DNA from: Protopterus annectens
Taxonomy: Eukaryota; Chordata; Ceratodontiformes; Protopteridae
Assembly: GCF_019279795.1 (NCBI RefSeq)
Contig: NC_056743.1
Location: forward strand, 928,910,694 to 928,974,693
Length of the DNA stretch: 64,000 nt
Direction of reading: 5' to 3'
In this document: one piece after another, positions 46,333-58,146 of the stretch
Numbering within the stretch: the stretch's first letter is position 1
How the letters are laid out: each line of letters begins with the position of its first letter
Program-made: the position numbers and the translations under genes
The notes under the pieces: model-generated
Told to the model about the DNA's origin: nothing
The model's input: only the letters and a program-made list of their open reading frames with translations
The model's database searches: none

Positions 46333-46430
46333 TCATAGTAGAGGTTCAAAAATTATAAATGGCTAAACAGTAAAAGAATACTCCTTCATGCTCTCAGAAT
46401 ATGAACTTCATATACTTCAATACACTAAAC

Positions 46431-46727
46431 CATACCTCTGAACTATACAGATTTTCGCAGAATGTTCAGATTTTTGCCTGATAATTTTGGTCTGTTACGT
46501 TTAAAATTTGTGGTTTTCTGGTATATGACTGCCAAATCTTTGAGGACTAAAGTAAGAAAACAACGGCAGACATTTGAGATTCAGACTTCATATCCTTCAG
46601 AAAATTCACGCTAACTTTCTAAGTTGGTAAGAGCATTATTTAAAACTTGTCCCTAATTTTTGGGCCTTTGTTCCCCATTATGTATGGCTGTGTCCAGATT
46701 TCTTGCTCAAAGAGGTTGAGAGCTATG
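46431..46727 (+). mobile_element. Nonautonomous TIR element (297 bp), best copy
   Basis: Begins catacctctgaac and ends gttgagagctatg, imperfect 13-bp inverted ends. Contains all internal blocks of the family in order. No coding potential, so it would depend on a transposase in trans. Superfamily cannot be told without a target-site duplication consensus. Confidence 0.75.
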
Positions 46728-47577
46728 CGACTGTACACATAAATTAATGCTTACACTGACATGCATCCCCAGTGCTATGTAAGTGGATTTAATGTGACAA
46801 TAGCTATACATGGCTTGTCTACATGTCACAGAGTTCACATTCCCTGAGTGTCAAGTGCCTGAATCATAAGAAGCTGAAAAACAAAACACTGCTGTTTGCC
46901 ATAGGAAATCATACCCATTGTGGTTTCTATTTGAGCACCAAAAACGATTTCATTTTTGGGGAGATTTCCCACATTTTCATGCCTGCGCACCCATACAGCT
47001 GGTATATAGAAGTTCAAGTGATGTGCAGAGCTTGCACCAATGCAAAAAAAGATTTTAGTTTGCGTTTTCAGTTGTATTGTGGACATTTGTGATTACCAAT
47101 GCGGTTCTTTGGTCTCTTGTTATATTTCACAGTGGAACCAGCATAAGTGTACAGCTGCTCAGAGAGAAAATGCAAAACTACTTTGTTATGTGTTTTATAA
47201 TGCTATCATAACATTCAGAGAAGTCAAGTAATTTTCAGTATGATAATATGTTCAAATAAAACATTACTCTGAACCAAGTGACAAGTTGCCACCAAAATGA
47301 CAGACTATCTTATAGAATATAAAGCCAAAACCAGCCAAAAACAAAGCTACATAGAGAATGTAAGAATACTGCAAATTAATCTGACTTTTAAAATATAATT
47401 AGTCTACAGAATCAACTTCAATCTAAAACTAAATGCTAATTCATTTATATTCCAAGCTTACTCTGAAGATAAACATAAAAATGTAATTGATTTTTAGTAT
47501 ATTATGCAACTATTACTTTCAAGTTGCTGGTTATGCAATTTTACTGTATCAATTCACTCCACAGCCTCATAAAGAAA
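46728..47577. other. Unassigned sequence
   Basis: No gene or repeat recognised up to the left end of DIRS copy E. Confidence 0.45.
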
Positions 47578-47895
47578 AAGAAGTTATGTCTTACCATAAC
47601 GTTCCATCTGAGTTGTTGATCTTCTTCAAGTCATCACTGATAGGTTTGGTTTCGAGCCCTCGGAACCGAGTCAGCCTTATACCACGCTTGCGTGCACCAA
47701 AAACTCTCGAGCTAAGCTGCTACCCACAATGCCCTTCACTCAGTTACCTCAGATCGAGTTTGCATGCAACATATAGAAGAAACAGAAAGTCAGAGGCCAT
47801 CTCTGTGCATAAACCCTGAAACACCACAAAGACCCAAAAGATCCACCTGGAGCCTTTGGTGGGGGCCAGTGGGAGGGTGTGATGACTGGAAGATC

Positions 47896-47995
47896 ATCAA
47901 CAACTCAGATGGAATGTTATGGTAAGACATAACTTCTTTATCTGAAGTTGTTAATCTTCTTCCTATTCATCGCTGATGGGACAGAATCCCAAGCT
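47896..47995 (-). repeat. Internal complementary region of DIRS copy E
   Basis: 47896-47938 is the inverse of the left terminus; from 47939 it carries the inverse of a right terminus no longer present at 53778, showing that the right end was lost after insertion. Confidence 0.85.
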
Positions 47996-48059
47996 ACTTG
48001 GACAACCTAGTGGCCCTTATGGAAGAACATTCCTGAGAACCATTGAGCCAAAGGCTACT

Positions 48060-49302
48060 CTTCCCCTGGAGATCAGATCCAATTTGTAATGCTTGATGAA
48101 GGTATGAGGTTTAGCCCAAATGGCTGCTGCAGAGATGTCATCCATGGAGGCTCTAGAGTGGAAGGCAAAAGATAGCCCTAGTTGAGTGAGCTTTGATTTG
48201 AGCAGGCTTAGATTAATTTGTAAGCGAATGTGAGAAGGTAATGCAATCTCTGAGACATTTTGCCAAAGTAACTTTAGATACTGTACACCCCATTTTAGGA
48301 CCAGAAAAGGAAATTAAATGTTTGTCCAACTTGCGAAAGGGCTTAGTTCTGTCCAGGTAGAAACGTAGTTGTCTATGAACATCCATTGAATGCAGGCAGT
48401 ATTCTCCCTTGTTTGAATAATTTGGAAAGAATACAGGAAGCTCAATGGATTGATTAACAGAAAAGTCGGAAACCACCTTTGGGAGAAAGGATGGATTAGT
48501 ATGAAGTGATACTCTGTCCTTATGGAAGATCAGATAGGGACTCAATGCATAAGGCTTGCAACTCAGATATTCGTCTGGCTGAAGTGACTGGCACCAAAAA
48601 CAATGATTTCCATGACAGGAATTTTTGATCACGTGTCGCAGCAGGTTCAAAAGGGGGTAAAGAGAGAGACTGGAGAACCCAGATGAGATTCCATGCCTCC
48701 ACCGGCTGCCTGACAGGTGGTCTGCTATGGAAAATTCCCTTGAGGAAGGTCTTGCAAAGTCAAGTGGAAATAAGTGGGACTCCATCTGAACCATTATGGA
48801 AGTTAGAAATAGCTGCTAAATGGACTCGAAAGGTGGAAACTGATGCACCATTGTCAAACAACTCAGAAAGGTAATGAAGAATAGTAGCTACGGGAGTTGA
48901 AAACGGATTTAGCATCCTATTATGTGGCCAGATAGAGAATCTTTTCCATTTGTCCCTGTAAAGTTTTCTGGTGGATGGTTTGTGGGAGGCCAGGATAACA
49001 TCATGGACAGATGAGGAGAATATTTGCTGCCTGGCAACTAATGGAAGTAGAGTAGCCAAGCCATCAGCTTGAGAGTGGAAAGATTCGGTGGAGTCAGCCC
49101 TTGTGGATGAGATATGAAGCCTTGACGAATATCTAGGATCCAAGGAGGTTGCAACAGGTGAGGTCGGAGGAAGGGAAAACACACTTGACCAGGCCAGAAC
49201 GGGGCAACGAGGATCATTTTGCTTCTCAACTGGACAGCTTTCCTTAGAAAAAGAGGGATCAGAGGTACCGGATGATAAGCATAAGGGAGATCCAAGGGCC
49301 AA
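48060..49302 (-). pseudogene. DIRS tyrosine recombinase (copy E), broken
   Basis: Frames 48760-49302 (LASHKPSTRKLYRDKWKRFSIW core-binding), 48520-48702 (PPFEPAATRDQKFLSWK, TSARRISELQALC with the first Arg) and 48213-48794 (LIFHKDRVSLHTNPSFLPKV, FFPNYSNKGEYCLHSMDVHRQLRFYLDRTKPF). Below 48230 the HSTR box and the HTFIKHYKLD block with the Tyr are recognisable but in different frames. Otherwise the same domain order as copies C and D. Confidence 0.85.
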
Positions 49303-50719
49303 TCATGAGTCAAAGTGTCTCTTGGTGACTCCCCGTGAGGGGGAAAGAGGGCAAAGTAGCTGCTGCATTTTGTGTTCGAGGGGAATGCAAAAAAGTCGAA
49401 GCATGGCTGATCCCAACGGCTGAAGATTTCTGCCGTCACACTCAGATTGAGAGATGACTCGTAAGGATGAAGGATGCATCTGCTCAACCTGTCAGCAATC
49501 ATGTTGGAGCTCCCTGGGATATGTGTTGGGATTAGAAAGCGGTTGGAAGCTATCGCCCAATGCCAGATTCTCATGGCTTCGCGAAAGAGGGGGTAGGATT
49601 TGGTCCCTCCCTGTTTATGTCCCAGACAATGGACATGTTGTCCGACTGGACAGCAATCATTCCTGACAGAAGGAGCGGATGGAATGCTTGCAATGCCAAT
49701 AGCACTACTCAACTCCAGGACACTGATATGCAAGCTGACCTCTATGCTGGACCACATGCCTTGGACGGACTTTCCCTGGAAGTGCCCCCCCCACCCTATC
49801 AGGCAAGCGTCTGTGGTCACTGAGACACTGGGTTCGGGAGCCTGGAAGGGGCGACAGCAAAGATTTTTGTCTGTACTCATCCAACAGAGGAGATCTTGTT
49901 TGCAGGAGTTGGTGATGAGAATCTGTGAGGTCAGGGGATGAAGATTGGATATCCACTGGGATAGAAGGAGCCATTGCAGCAGTCTCATATGTAATCTGGC
50001 TAGGGGAACAATCGGGATGGCCGCCACCATAGACCCCAGAGCCTGAAGAACTTCCCTTGCAGACACCTTTTTTTCCACAGAGTATCACTTGAACTTGTGC
50101 CCTTAATCTCTGAAGCTTGTGAGAGGGAAGAGAGACCAGACTTGTTTGAGTGTTGAGTACTGCCCGTATAAATTCCAATTGTTATGATGGCTGAAGGTTG
50201 GATTTTTCCCAGTGAATGATGATGACCAGCGACTTTGCTAGTACTAGAGTGTAGCGGAGGGCCCTGACCAGGAGGCGCTTGGTGGGGGCGGAAAGAAGCC
50301 AATCGTCTAAATACGGAAACACCTGGAATCCCTGAAGTCTCAGATGAGTTGTGACCACTGCTAGGCATTTCGTGAACACTCTGGGGGCTGTCGAGAGACC
50401 GAATGGTAGGGCTCTGAACTGGTAATGATTTTCTCCCAGCCGGAAGCGAAGGAGACTCCTGGAGCGTTTCTCCATTTTGATGTGGTAATACGCATCCCAG
50501 AGGTCTATCGAGCACATCCACAAACCCTCCCGAAGAAAAGAAAGGATGGATTGAATCGTGACCATGTGGAACTTGGTCTGAACCACTGATTTGTTTAGCT
50601 GTCTGAGATCCAAAATGGGCCTCCAGTCCCCAGTCTTTTTTGGCACTAAAAAGAATCTTGAGTAAAAACTGGATCCGCACTGGTCTGGGGGGACCTGTTG
50701 GATGACTCGTTTTTGACAT
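49038..50719 (-). pseudogene. DIRS RT-RNase H and methyltransferase-like region (copy E), broken
   Basis: RT at 50182-50646: WRPILDLRQLNKSV, MCSIDLWDAYYHIKM, YQFRALPFGLSTAPRVFTK and FPYLDDWLLSA (YLDD intact). A 346-codon frame at 49038-50078 carries the rest: REVLQALGSMVAAIP, RNase H (VTTDACLIGWGGHF, KQGGTKSYPLFREAMRIW, ADRLSRCI) and the methyltransferase-like interval (PCFDFFAFPSNT, PYAYHPVPLIPLFL, KMILVAPFWPGQ). The box that is AFPP or AYPP in the other copies reads AYHP here. Confidence 0.85.
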
Positions 50720-51023
50720 AGCTTTCTTATTTCGGAAGCTGACTCCCTTTGACTGGGTGGAAGATCAGGAAGGGATTTCGGAGGTCATGGGTAAGATATC
50801 AGGGGGATGTGATAGCCTCTGGAAATTATTCGCTGCACCCATTGATTGTTTGTAATAGATAGCCAGGCAGCTAGGTGCAGAAAGAAACAAGCCCCAACTG
50901 CTTCCAGAGGAAAGCAATCGGGCAGCACTTCAGGAGCGCTGATATGGTCTTCCCCGAGAAAAAATCTCTGGAGTCCTGATTTTGGTGACCCCCTCTGCCC
51001 CGAAAGGGGCGTCTTCCATTATT

Positions 51024-53429
51024 TCAACCCCCTCCACCTCTGGGGGAGTCCTCACCACGTACCTCACGGAAAGGACCTTGAGAATTTTTGTGCCACATCT
51101 TTCCACTCCTCTGGTTCCTGGAGAAGGAACGTTGAGGTATGGAAAAATGTAGACCCACGGCAGACAAGATCTTCCCGTCTTGTCTGCACCTGGCTAAAGT
51201 GTCGACCTTAGAACCGAACAGAGCTAATGGTTCAATAGGGGCATTTAAAAAGGAAGACTTGAAGGAGTCCGAGAGGTCACAAATGCACATCCAGGCATGG
51301 CGTCTCATAACTACACCTGAACCCACAGCTCTAGCCGCCCCTTCAGTTGCATGGGACAGCAATCTCATGGACGAGCTGGAAATTGACTCTAGGGTGGCAA
51401 GTTGGGAAGCACCTTTATCATGTGCCCCACCCGAAACTTGACCCGTGGGGGTTCCAGAGAGCTCGGTGATGAGATCTCTCTGGAGCCTCGTAAAATGTGC
51501 CAAAAAGTTCTGAGACCTGACAGCAAAGGTCACTGAAGCAAAAACTCGCTTCCCTAACCTGGCCACTGCCCGGGACTCTCTGTTGGGTGGGTGGACAGTA
51601 GGATTTTCCTCCACAAGATCCTTTTTTGTGGCCGCCACCACCACCATAGTGTCTACTGGCAAACCTCTAGACCAATGGAGTTGATCCTCTGGAGGGGAAA
51701 GCATCTTATCTGATCTCCTGGAGATGGCCTCAACGGTGTTGGGATTCCTCCATACCAGCTGCAAGATGAGCTTAACTAACTCATCGGTGGGGGGGAGGGT
51801 CACTCAAGAAGTAGAGGGCCGAGAGTGGAAGGACTGCAGGAATATGGATTCCTCTGAGGAAGGGTTGGAGGGCTTCCAGTCACCCCTCTGCTTCAAGATT
51901 TCCAGGATGTCTCCAAATGAGACATCGTCAGGGGGTGACCATGGGGACCCTTCCCCATCATCGTAGTCCATATCTTCCCATGAGGGACTCCTCTGGGGAG
52001 TCCATGTGTTTTCTCTTACACGCCCATTTCAGAGGGGGTTCTTCGGTGGGAGCATCCAAAGAGGACTCGGAAAGGAAAATACCCTGTACAGGGGTTTCCT
52101 AGGTCTTGCTCTCTCGGAGTCCAGGGGGAGGGTGGCCTTTGATAGCTGCAGCTCGGAGGATATGGGTGGTAGTTCCGACATAGGAGGATTGCTCGAAGCA
52201 AGCACCCTTCTCCATCACCCAGAAAGCAGGCCTGCCTGAAGAGGAATGGGAGCCCGGAACCGAAGAAGACAATTTCGGAACTGGAGTCACAGTCCGCTCC
52301 CGGGAACAGAACCTCAAGCAAAACCGGGGAAGACTGAACCGGTGACACAAGCGGAACCGAAGGGCCCCACCCCCAAGCATGAGATTGAGGAAGGGTGGGT
52401 TCTGACGGAACCGATACCCAAAGGGGCCTCGGAGCCTCAGACACGGTCGTTGTCAGCACTGAGGCAAGGGGTCCTCTTGTAGACGTCGGAAATATGAGCC
52501 TCGGAACCAAGGGGTCCAAGGGAGGAGAATAGTGGGGGTTGCCAGGGCAATGGACCCACAACCCGGAGTGGGGTGGGCTCTAGGAAAATTTGTAATTCCC
52601 CTGGCGGTCAGCAGCTGATCAAAGAGGCGTACCACGTTGAATTCATATAAGCTCCTGATGGACCTTACCAATGCCCCTGAGGGGAATCTGGCCGGTCCAA
52701 AAAGGGGCTGAAGGCTTGTCCAGCAAATGGATGTGCAGACTGGGAATACTGGGTCCATGGTGGATTGACAAATGGCACAGAAGATTCCAGTTTAGAAACC
52801 GGTAGCACGGGAATAATTGGAGCCGAAGTCACAGCTCGGGTGGAGGTCAATAGCTGCTCCAAAGATGTTGCTGGAACCGACAGGGCGGAGATGGGAGACA
52901 TTAGTGCTGAGGTAGAGGCAGGTAAACTGACTGGAACTGAAGTTGCAGAGGGAGCCATAGTCGTTGCTGGGACCGGCACCGACGAAGCGATCATGGCAAC
53001 TTATGAATGAACCACTGGAGCCAAACTTGGAGCCAAGGTGATCGGAACCGAGGAGGCGATTCGATGCTCAGTAGAAGTCTTATAGGCCTTGCGCTTATGA
53101 ATCTTGTCCCTATCACCGGCTGGTGAAGAGGGGTCAGAACGAGGATGTTTTTTGTCCACAGAAGGAGGGGATGAGACCTCTGACGCAGAAATATCCCCCA
53201 AAAAAGGAGTAGGAAGCAGGCCCTTGAGGATTAATTTATGTCTCTCATTCAGCGTCCGCTGACTGAAGCTGGAACAAATGTCACAGGGAAGTTTCACCGA
53301 TAAGTGCGGAACCCCCAAACAATACACACATTCCTCATGAAGATCACTATCCGAGAGTTTACCACTGTAAGAAGAGCAGTGTTCCCCCGTAGACCCTTTC
53401 TTTTCAGACATAACAATAGCAACACACAC
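51024..53429 (-). pseudogene. DIRS gag (copy E), broken
   Basis: 53001-53429 gives the N-terminal module: ECVYCLGVPH, PCDICSSFSQRTLNERH and KLILKGLL. 52665-52994 and 52016-52561 are low-complexity Ser/Pro/Thr-rich. 51024-51803 gives the C-terminal block: RRSDKMLSPPEDQ, HFTRLQRDLITELSG, SMRLLSHATEGAARA, VMRRHAWMCICDL and ALFGSKVDTLARC. The N-terminal CxxCLG and CxxC-F-RT pattern parallels family II although the rest has diverged. Confidence 0.8.
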
Positions 53430-53778
53430 AAAACGCTAACTAGAAAGAAAAGTCAGAGAGAGAGGGAAATACCAACAATGGTATTGGGAATACCACAAGT
53501 GTAAAAAGGGCAAATACCAACAATAGTACGATAAAAGAGATACCTGTGGGTAGAGCTGAGTGTGAAAATAGAGAAAATAATTATTTGACCGAAAAGAACT
53601 CACAAATACTTATAAAATTTGAAAACTACAACACTTAGCTGGAGAGCTCGGTGAAATGCTGTTATATGGCTGTGCGGCAAACGAGATCTGAGGTAACTGA
53701 GTGAAGGGCATTGTGGGTAGCAGCTTAGCTCATGGGTTTTTGGTGCACGCAAGCTTGGTATAATGCTGACTTGGTCCC

Positions 53779-54520
53779 AGAAGAGGAAATGTTACCTGGA
53801 TCAATCAGGAAAGCTGCAATGACATATGTGGTACAAAACTATCCAATACAGTAAGGTACTACATCAATAACTATGAAACAGTAAGTGTAAGCAAGACAAT
53901 ACAAGGAGGCAGTGAATGTGTACTCTGGATAAGGATATACACCATAGCCAGGTACAACCTTGAGTCAATCAGAAGAGAGAAGTTAGATCACAACGGAAAA
54001 GCATTAAGCTTCCAAAAAACCACTGATCTGAGACCTTCCAAGGGAAAGTAAAGTAAAAAATACATCAGGTGACTGGGAAAATGCCTAAGGTACCAAGGAA
54101 CACTGTACTGGTTCGAGTTGAGGAGGAGGGCTGTAAGAACAAAATGCATTTTAAGGTTGACATGGGCCCACAGTCCAAAATACCCAACAGCTGCCATAAA
54201 AAACTAAAAAGGAAGAGGGGATCTCCACATGCAGACCTGCTAGTGATGTCTGAAGCAGATACAAATGCATATACACTTCAACAAATATAACCTAGCAGTA
54301 TACTAAGCAGAGAAAGGATAATAAGATCTCCTTAAAAAATCCACAGTCAAAACAAACGAGTAAAAAGGCCATAATGCAAAAGGCCTAGGAAAAATGTCAT
54401 AACAAAAAGATGTCTCAAAAGGAAAAGGCTAGACCATCATTGTGACAGTTAGCTCTTTCCAGAAAACCAGAGACATGGGCTACACTATGCCTGAGCAGCT
54501 GACAGAATAGGAAGCACTGC
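53779..54520. other. Unassigned sequence with one small open frame
   Basis: A 73-codon plus-strand frame at 54069-54290 is Lys/Arg-rich (KKLKRKRG), but I cannot relate it to a family. Otherwise nothing recognised. Confidence 0.4.
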
Positions 54521-54950
54521 CTACATCCTTCTGAGCTGGGAATTGCTGGTTGAAGGCTTACTGTGTCTGTTATTCTAAAAGTGTCTTAGTTCTGGTTTAG
54601 GCACTTGGACTCCAAACCAGTTATTTTACATTAAGAAGGTTAGTGGTCCACACTCCTGTGGGGGGAGTGGGTAGCCTCTGCCCTTCTGAGCTGGGAATTG
54701 CTGGTCAAAGCTTATTGTGCCTATTATTCTAAGTGACTTTGTTCTGATTTAAGGACTTGGACTCTACACGCTTGTGGTAGGAGAGGAAAGCCTCCTCCCT
54801 TCTACGCTAGGAATTGCTGGTGAAGGCTTATTGTGCCTGTTATTCGAAGTATCTTTGTTCTGGTTTAAGTACTTGGGCTCCAAAAAAGTTATTTTACATT
54901 GTGAGGCTTTAGGGTCTACGTTCTTGTGGCATTACTGTCTGGACAGACTT
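54521..54950 (+). repeat. Tandem repeat of ~116-156-bp units
   Basis: The block gctgggaattgctggt recurs at about 54534, 54690 and 54806 (gctaggaattgctggt), each followed by aggcttattgtgcctgttattct, ttgttctggtttaag and acttggactcca. The middle unit lacks the ~40 bp ccagttattttacatt segment. It lies ~110 bp upstream of CR1 ORF1. Confidence 0.8.
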
Positions 54951-55084
54951 TTTTAAATTACTAGAGCATCTAGTTTGCTCATAACTGAGCCTTGCTCATC
55001 AAGTTCCTTGTCTTAATGATGTGTTCACTATTTAAGTTTTTTTTTCACTCCTCCCTAGTAGATCAGTAGCCATGCACTTCCTGA

Positions 55085-55901
55085 CTCTCTCTGTGGCCAG
55101 TCTGATTGAGATTGGTATTTTGAGGCACGGCAGCAATTGCCTCATATACACTGGCCACCCACTTATTCTTAATAAAACAGATAGATATGTGAGAGGTGTA
55201 AATACATTTTAAAACTGGAGGCAAACCTCTCTCATAGAGCCAAAACTAATTGTATAGTGGGTGTCAGTCACACTTACCCCATGTCTACTGCACAGCGTAA
55301 AGACCGTATACATAAAACTACATATGCTGAGGCACTTACAGGTAACCTTACTAAAACACCAAGATCTCCTGAACAGTACAGTCAAAGAAAGGGTCCTCAG
55401 CTATCACATACACTCTACATTAAAACACCACCTGCAGCTACACATAGTTAAGACTATATCCAATGTCTCTACTGTTAAACCCTTAAGGCAAACCAGCGCA
55501 CAGCAAATTTCCTGGTCATTGATGATTCTATAGTGAGGCACACCAATATCCCCCTCACCAGACTGAGCAAGGAAAGCATCAATGTTAGCTGCCTTTCTGA
55601 GGCTAGAATCCATCAGGTTACAATAGCACTCATATCACTGAACTACAGGTACCAGTATGACTCTGTCATACTCCATGTGAGTGCTAAAGACCCGAGACGT
55701 ACCTCCCTTGACTATATGAAGCAAGACATGATTGTGCTTGCTGACTGTCTCTCTCAGGCAGGTATGAGCCTAGAAATGAGCAGCATATTACCTTCTCCAA
55801 AGATGATGCCACATTACCAACAGAAGATTGCTGATTTTAATAGCTGGCTTAGCTTCTGGTGTCAATCTGGGTGGCTAGGGGGTAAGAGCTACGATATTTG
55901 A
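55085..55901 (+). pseudogene. CR1-like ORF1 (Cys-rich module and esterase), broken
   Basis: The N-terminal LIEIGILRHGSNCLIY block (about 55107-55155) has lost some of the cysteines kept in the copy at 63630. The esterase at 55505-55901 has IDDSIVRHTNIP (catalytic Ser box with Gly changed to Asp), then VSAKDPRRTS where the copy at 5633-6088 has AGVNDLRRTS, so the Gly and Asn of block III are also altered. SSILPSPKMMPHY and FNSWLSFWCQ follow. The DxxH block is out of frame near 55940-55980. Inactive as an esterase by these residues. Confidence 0.8.
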
Positions 55902-56508
55902 CAGCCTGGGAGGACATGGTTAACAGGCCAAGTTGCTTTTCCAGGGATGGTCTGCACTTATTCCTTCTAAGCTTTCGGATATTGGCAAAGACCTTTTCCA
56001 CCCCCATAGTGCCTTTTTTAGGCAATGCCAAACTGATAAACCTACCAACTTAACTAAACTTCCAAAGAAATATCTGAAGGTGGTACTGCTCAGTGCTAGA
56101 AGTCTTAACAAGTAACTCCACTCCCTGCAAGCCCTCCTCTCCCAGACAGTGTAGACATCAGTGTAGCAATGAAGACACGGTATAAAGTTGCTGAGATTAC
56201 CCCAGGGGTACAAGGTTATAATGCCTTTGACACTTTTAGAACAGCTACTGCACAGGAGGGAATTACAGGTGGAGTCGTCTCAGTCCATGCTAAAATCAAT
56301 CTCACGCCCAGACTAGTTAAAGTTTATGACCCACTGTAAAGTACAGTTTTGTACCTACCATAAATGTAGATGTTCGAGTGCTAATACAGCTGCAGTCATA
56401 ACAGATGGGTTCTCCTGCCGTCAGGCGGGTCCTTGGTCGACCGAATTCCAAAGTCTAGGTCCGGTGTCGGTTGTCGTCGCTTCTTCCCTGACGTCAGTGC
56501 GACAGGGG

Positions 56509-56516
56509 TATAAAAG
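56509..56516 (+). promoter_or_regulatory. TATA box in left inverted repeat, copy F
   Basis: tataaaag on the plus strand, about 30 bp before a cttcagttttt initiator-like site and just downstream of a TGACGTCA at 56489-56496. Mirror image of the right-end promoter; would drive antisense transcription into the element. Confidence 0.55.
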
Positions 56517-56733
56517 AACCAGCCGACGCCATTTTCTTCAGTTTTTCTTGCCCCAGATGTCAGGTGCCCCCAGAAGGAAGGCAATACATAAATTTGTGTA
56601 ATAAAGCAATGCCATATAATCAAAATACAGTAGTTGCAAGCAAATACACCATAAATAAATACCCCAATCAGGTTGTATGAGGAGGTGTTAGTCAATAGGC
56701 CTGTCCCAAGAGGGGAAGGAGGGAGGGAAACCT

Positions 56734-56831
56734 GGACTGCAGCTGTATTAGCACTCGAACATCTACATTTATGGTAGGTACAAAACTGTACTATGTTCAT
56801 CGTGCATACAGCTGCAGTCATAACAGATGGG
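56734..56831 (-). repeat. Internal complementary region of DIRS copy F
   Basis: 56734-56792 is the inverse of the left terminus and 56793-56831 (atgttcatcgtgcatac...) the inverse of the right terminus. Confidence 0.9.
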
Positions 56832-56865
56832 TAGAATCCCAAAGCTAAGAAAGGGGTGGTAGGCA

Positions 56866-57534
56866 CTAGGTGGAATTAGGAGGAGCCAGGATGCCCTGCA
56901 AGACTGCAGTGGCAAAGCCTGCTCTAGTTTTGGAGTATAATGGTAGGTGGTAGTGCTTGGAGAAGGTATGCACAAAACTCCAAGTGGCTGCTTCCAAAAT
57001 ATCTTTAGTAGGAACTCCTCTGAGGAAAGTTGCAGAGGTAGCTGTGGCCCTTGTGGAGTGAGATCTGATGCCTGCAGGTACAGTTTTGCCATGAAAAGAG
57101 TAACAAAAGCGTATGCAGTGGGCTATCCATTTTGAGATTGTCTGTTTGGAAATTGGCTTCCCTTGAGCTCCTATAGCATAGGACACAAAGAGCTGTTCTG
57201 ATTTTCTGAAAGGCTTTGTTCTGTCCAAATAACAACGTAGTTGTCTGTGGATGTCCAAGGAATGTAGTAATCTCTCACCTTTGTTTTGAGGATTAGGATA
57301 AAAGGTAGGTAAGTGTATAGCCTGATTCAAAGCTACCCTGGATACCACTTTTGGCATAAAGGACGGGTTGGTTCGTAAGGAAACTCTGTCCTGATGGAAG
57401 ATGATAAACGTCTGCACAGCCATGAGGGCTTGTAGTTCCGATACCCTACGAGCTGAGGTAATAGCCAGAAGGAAAGCTGTTTTCCAGGACAAATATTGCA
57501 AATCTGTTGAGGCAGCTGGCTCAAAAGGAGGCAA
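56866..57534 (-). CDS. DIRS tyrosine recombinase catalytic domain (copy F)
   Basis: Open frame of 222 codons with all catalytic residues: TSARRVSELQALM (first Arg, about 27-39), FHQDRVSLRTNPSFMPK, SLDIHRQLRCYLDRTKPFRKSEQLFVSYA, KQTISKWIAHCI, RSHSTRATATSATFLRG (His/Arg, about 162-178), EAATWSFVHTFSKHYHLPLY (Trp/His and Tyr) and a complete C-terminus. The ATG is internal; the protein continues upstream through LPPFEP and LNFILEKL. The core-binding part lies at 57742-58146, EARRPSTRKAYSAKWKLF, in another frame of the current copy. This is one of two catalytic domains in the window with every motif in frame. Confidence 0.85.
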   Translation of the reverse strand: MPPFEPAASTDLQYLSWKTAFLLAITSARRVSELQALMAVQTFIIFHQDRVSLRTNPSFMPKVVSRVALNQAIHLPTFYPNPQNKGERLLHSLDIHRQLRCYLDRTKPFRKSEQLFVSYAIGAQGKPISKQTISKWIAHCIRFCYSFHGKTVPAGIRSHSTRATATSATFLRGVPTKDILEAATWSFVHTFSKHYHLPLYSKTRAGFATAVLQGILAPPNST

Positions 57535-57741
57535 GGTCAGCTTTTCTAGAATGAAATTGAGGTCCCAAGCAGGTATTGGTTGTTTCCTGGGAGGTTTTAT
57601 ATTCTTAGCCCCTCTGTGGAACTGTCTTAAGAGGGGCTGAGAGAATAAAGGTGGATCAGTGTTGTATTCTGCAGAAATGGCTGAGGCATGGATTTTGATA
57701 GAGGAGAATGAAAGTCCACTGCTTAGCAGCTCAGCTAGATA

Positions 57742-58146
57742 CTATAATATTTGAGGTAAATTCAATTTTCCAGGATTCTGACCCTTTTTCTCATTCCAGG
57801 CACAAAACAGTTTCCATTTTGCAGAGTAAGCTTTTCTAGTAGATGGCCTTCTGGCTTCCAAAATGACATCCTGCACCTCCTTGGAGAGTAGGGTCTGTTG
57901 TGATGTTAAGGAATCTTCCATGCGGCCAGACTGAGTGTTCTCAGCTGACTGTGAAGAGTTTTGAAGCTGTGCTGAGTCAGAAGAAGAGGCATTAGAGGTA
58001 GGGTCCATGGTGGGGAATGCGTCAGGCTCCTCAGGAGTGGGTACCAGTGTTGTCTTGGCCAGTCTGGAGCAATGAGAATCATCTTTGGTCTGTCTGCTCT
58101 GGTTTTTAATAGAATTTGGGCAGCAGAGCAAGAGGTGGGAAGGCAT
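57742..58146 (-). pseudogene. DIRS recombinase N-terminal part (copy F)
   Basis: Open frame of 134 codons overlapping the methyltransferase-like frame 57906-58280. It contains the Ser-rich leader and core-binding EARRPSTRKAYSAKWKLFCAW. A stop or shift near 57742 separates it from the catalytic half. Confidence 0.75.

Larger units (their letters stand above)
47578..53778 (-). mobile_element. DIRS copy E (family I), right terminus truncated
   Basis: Minus-strand DIRS of about 6.2 kb. Left end aagaagttatgtctta at 47578. The left inverted repeat (to about 47765) is matched by 53665-53778 at the right, which stops at gacttggtcccag, roughly 60-100 bp short of the expected end; the ICR at 47896-47995 records what the end should be (tatctgaagttgtt...). 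All four coding regions are present in order but broken. Confidence 0.9.

Noticed and set aside
54069-54290. 73-codon basic frame as a small gene
   Set aside because: No recognisable family, no supporting signals, and located among repeats; of a length expected by chance.
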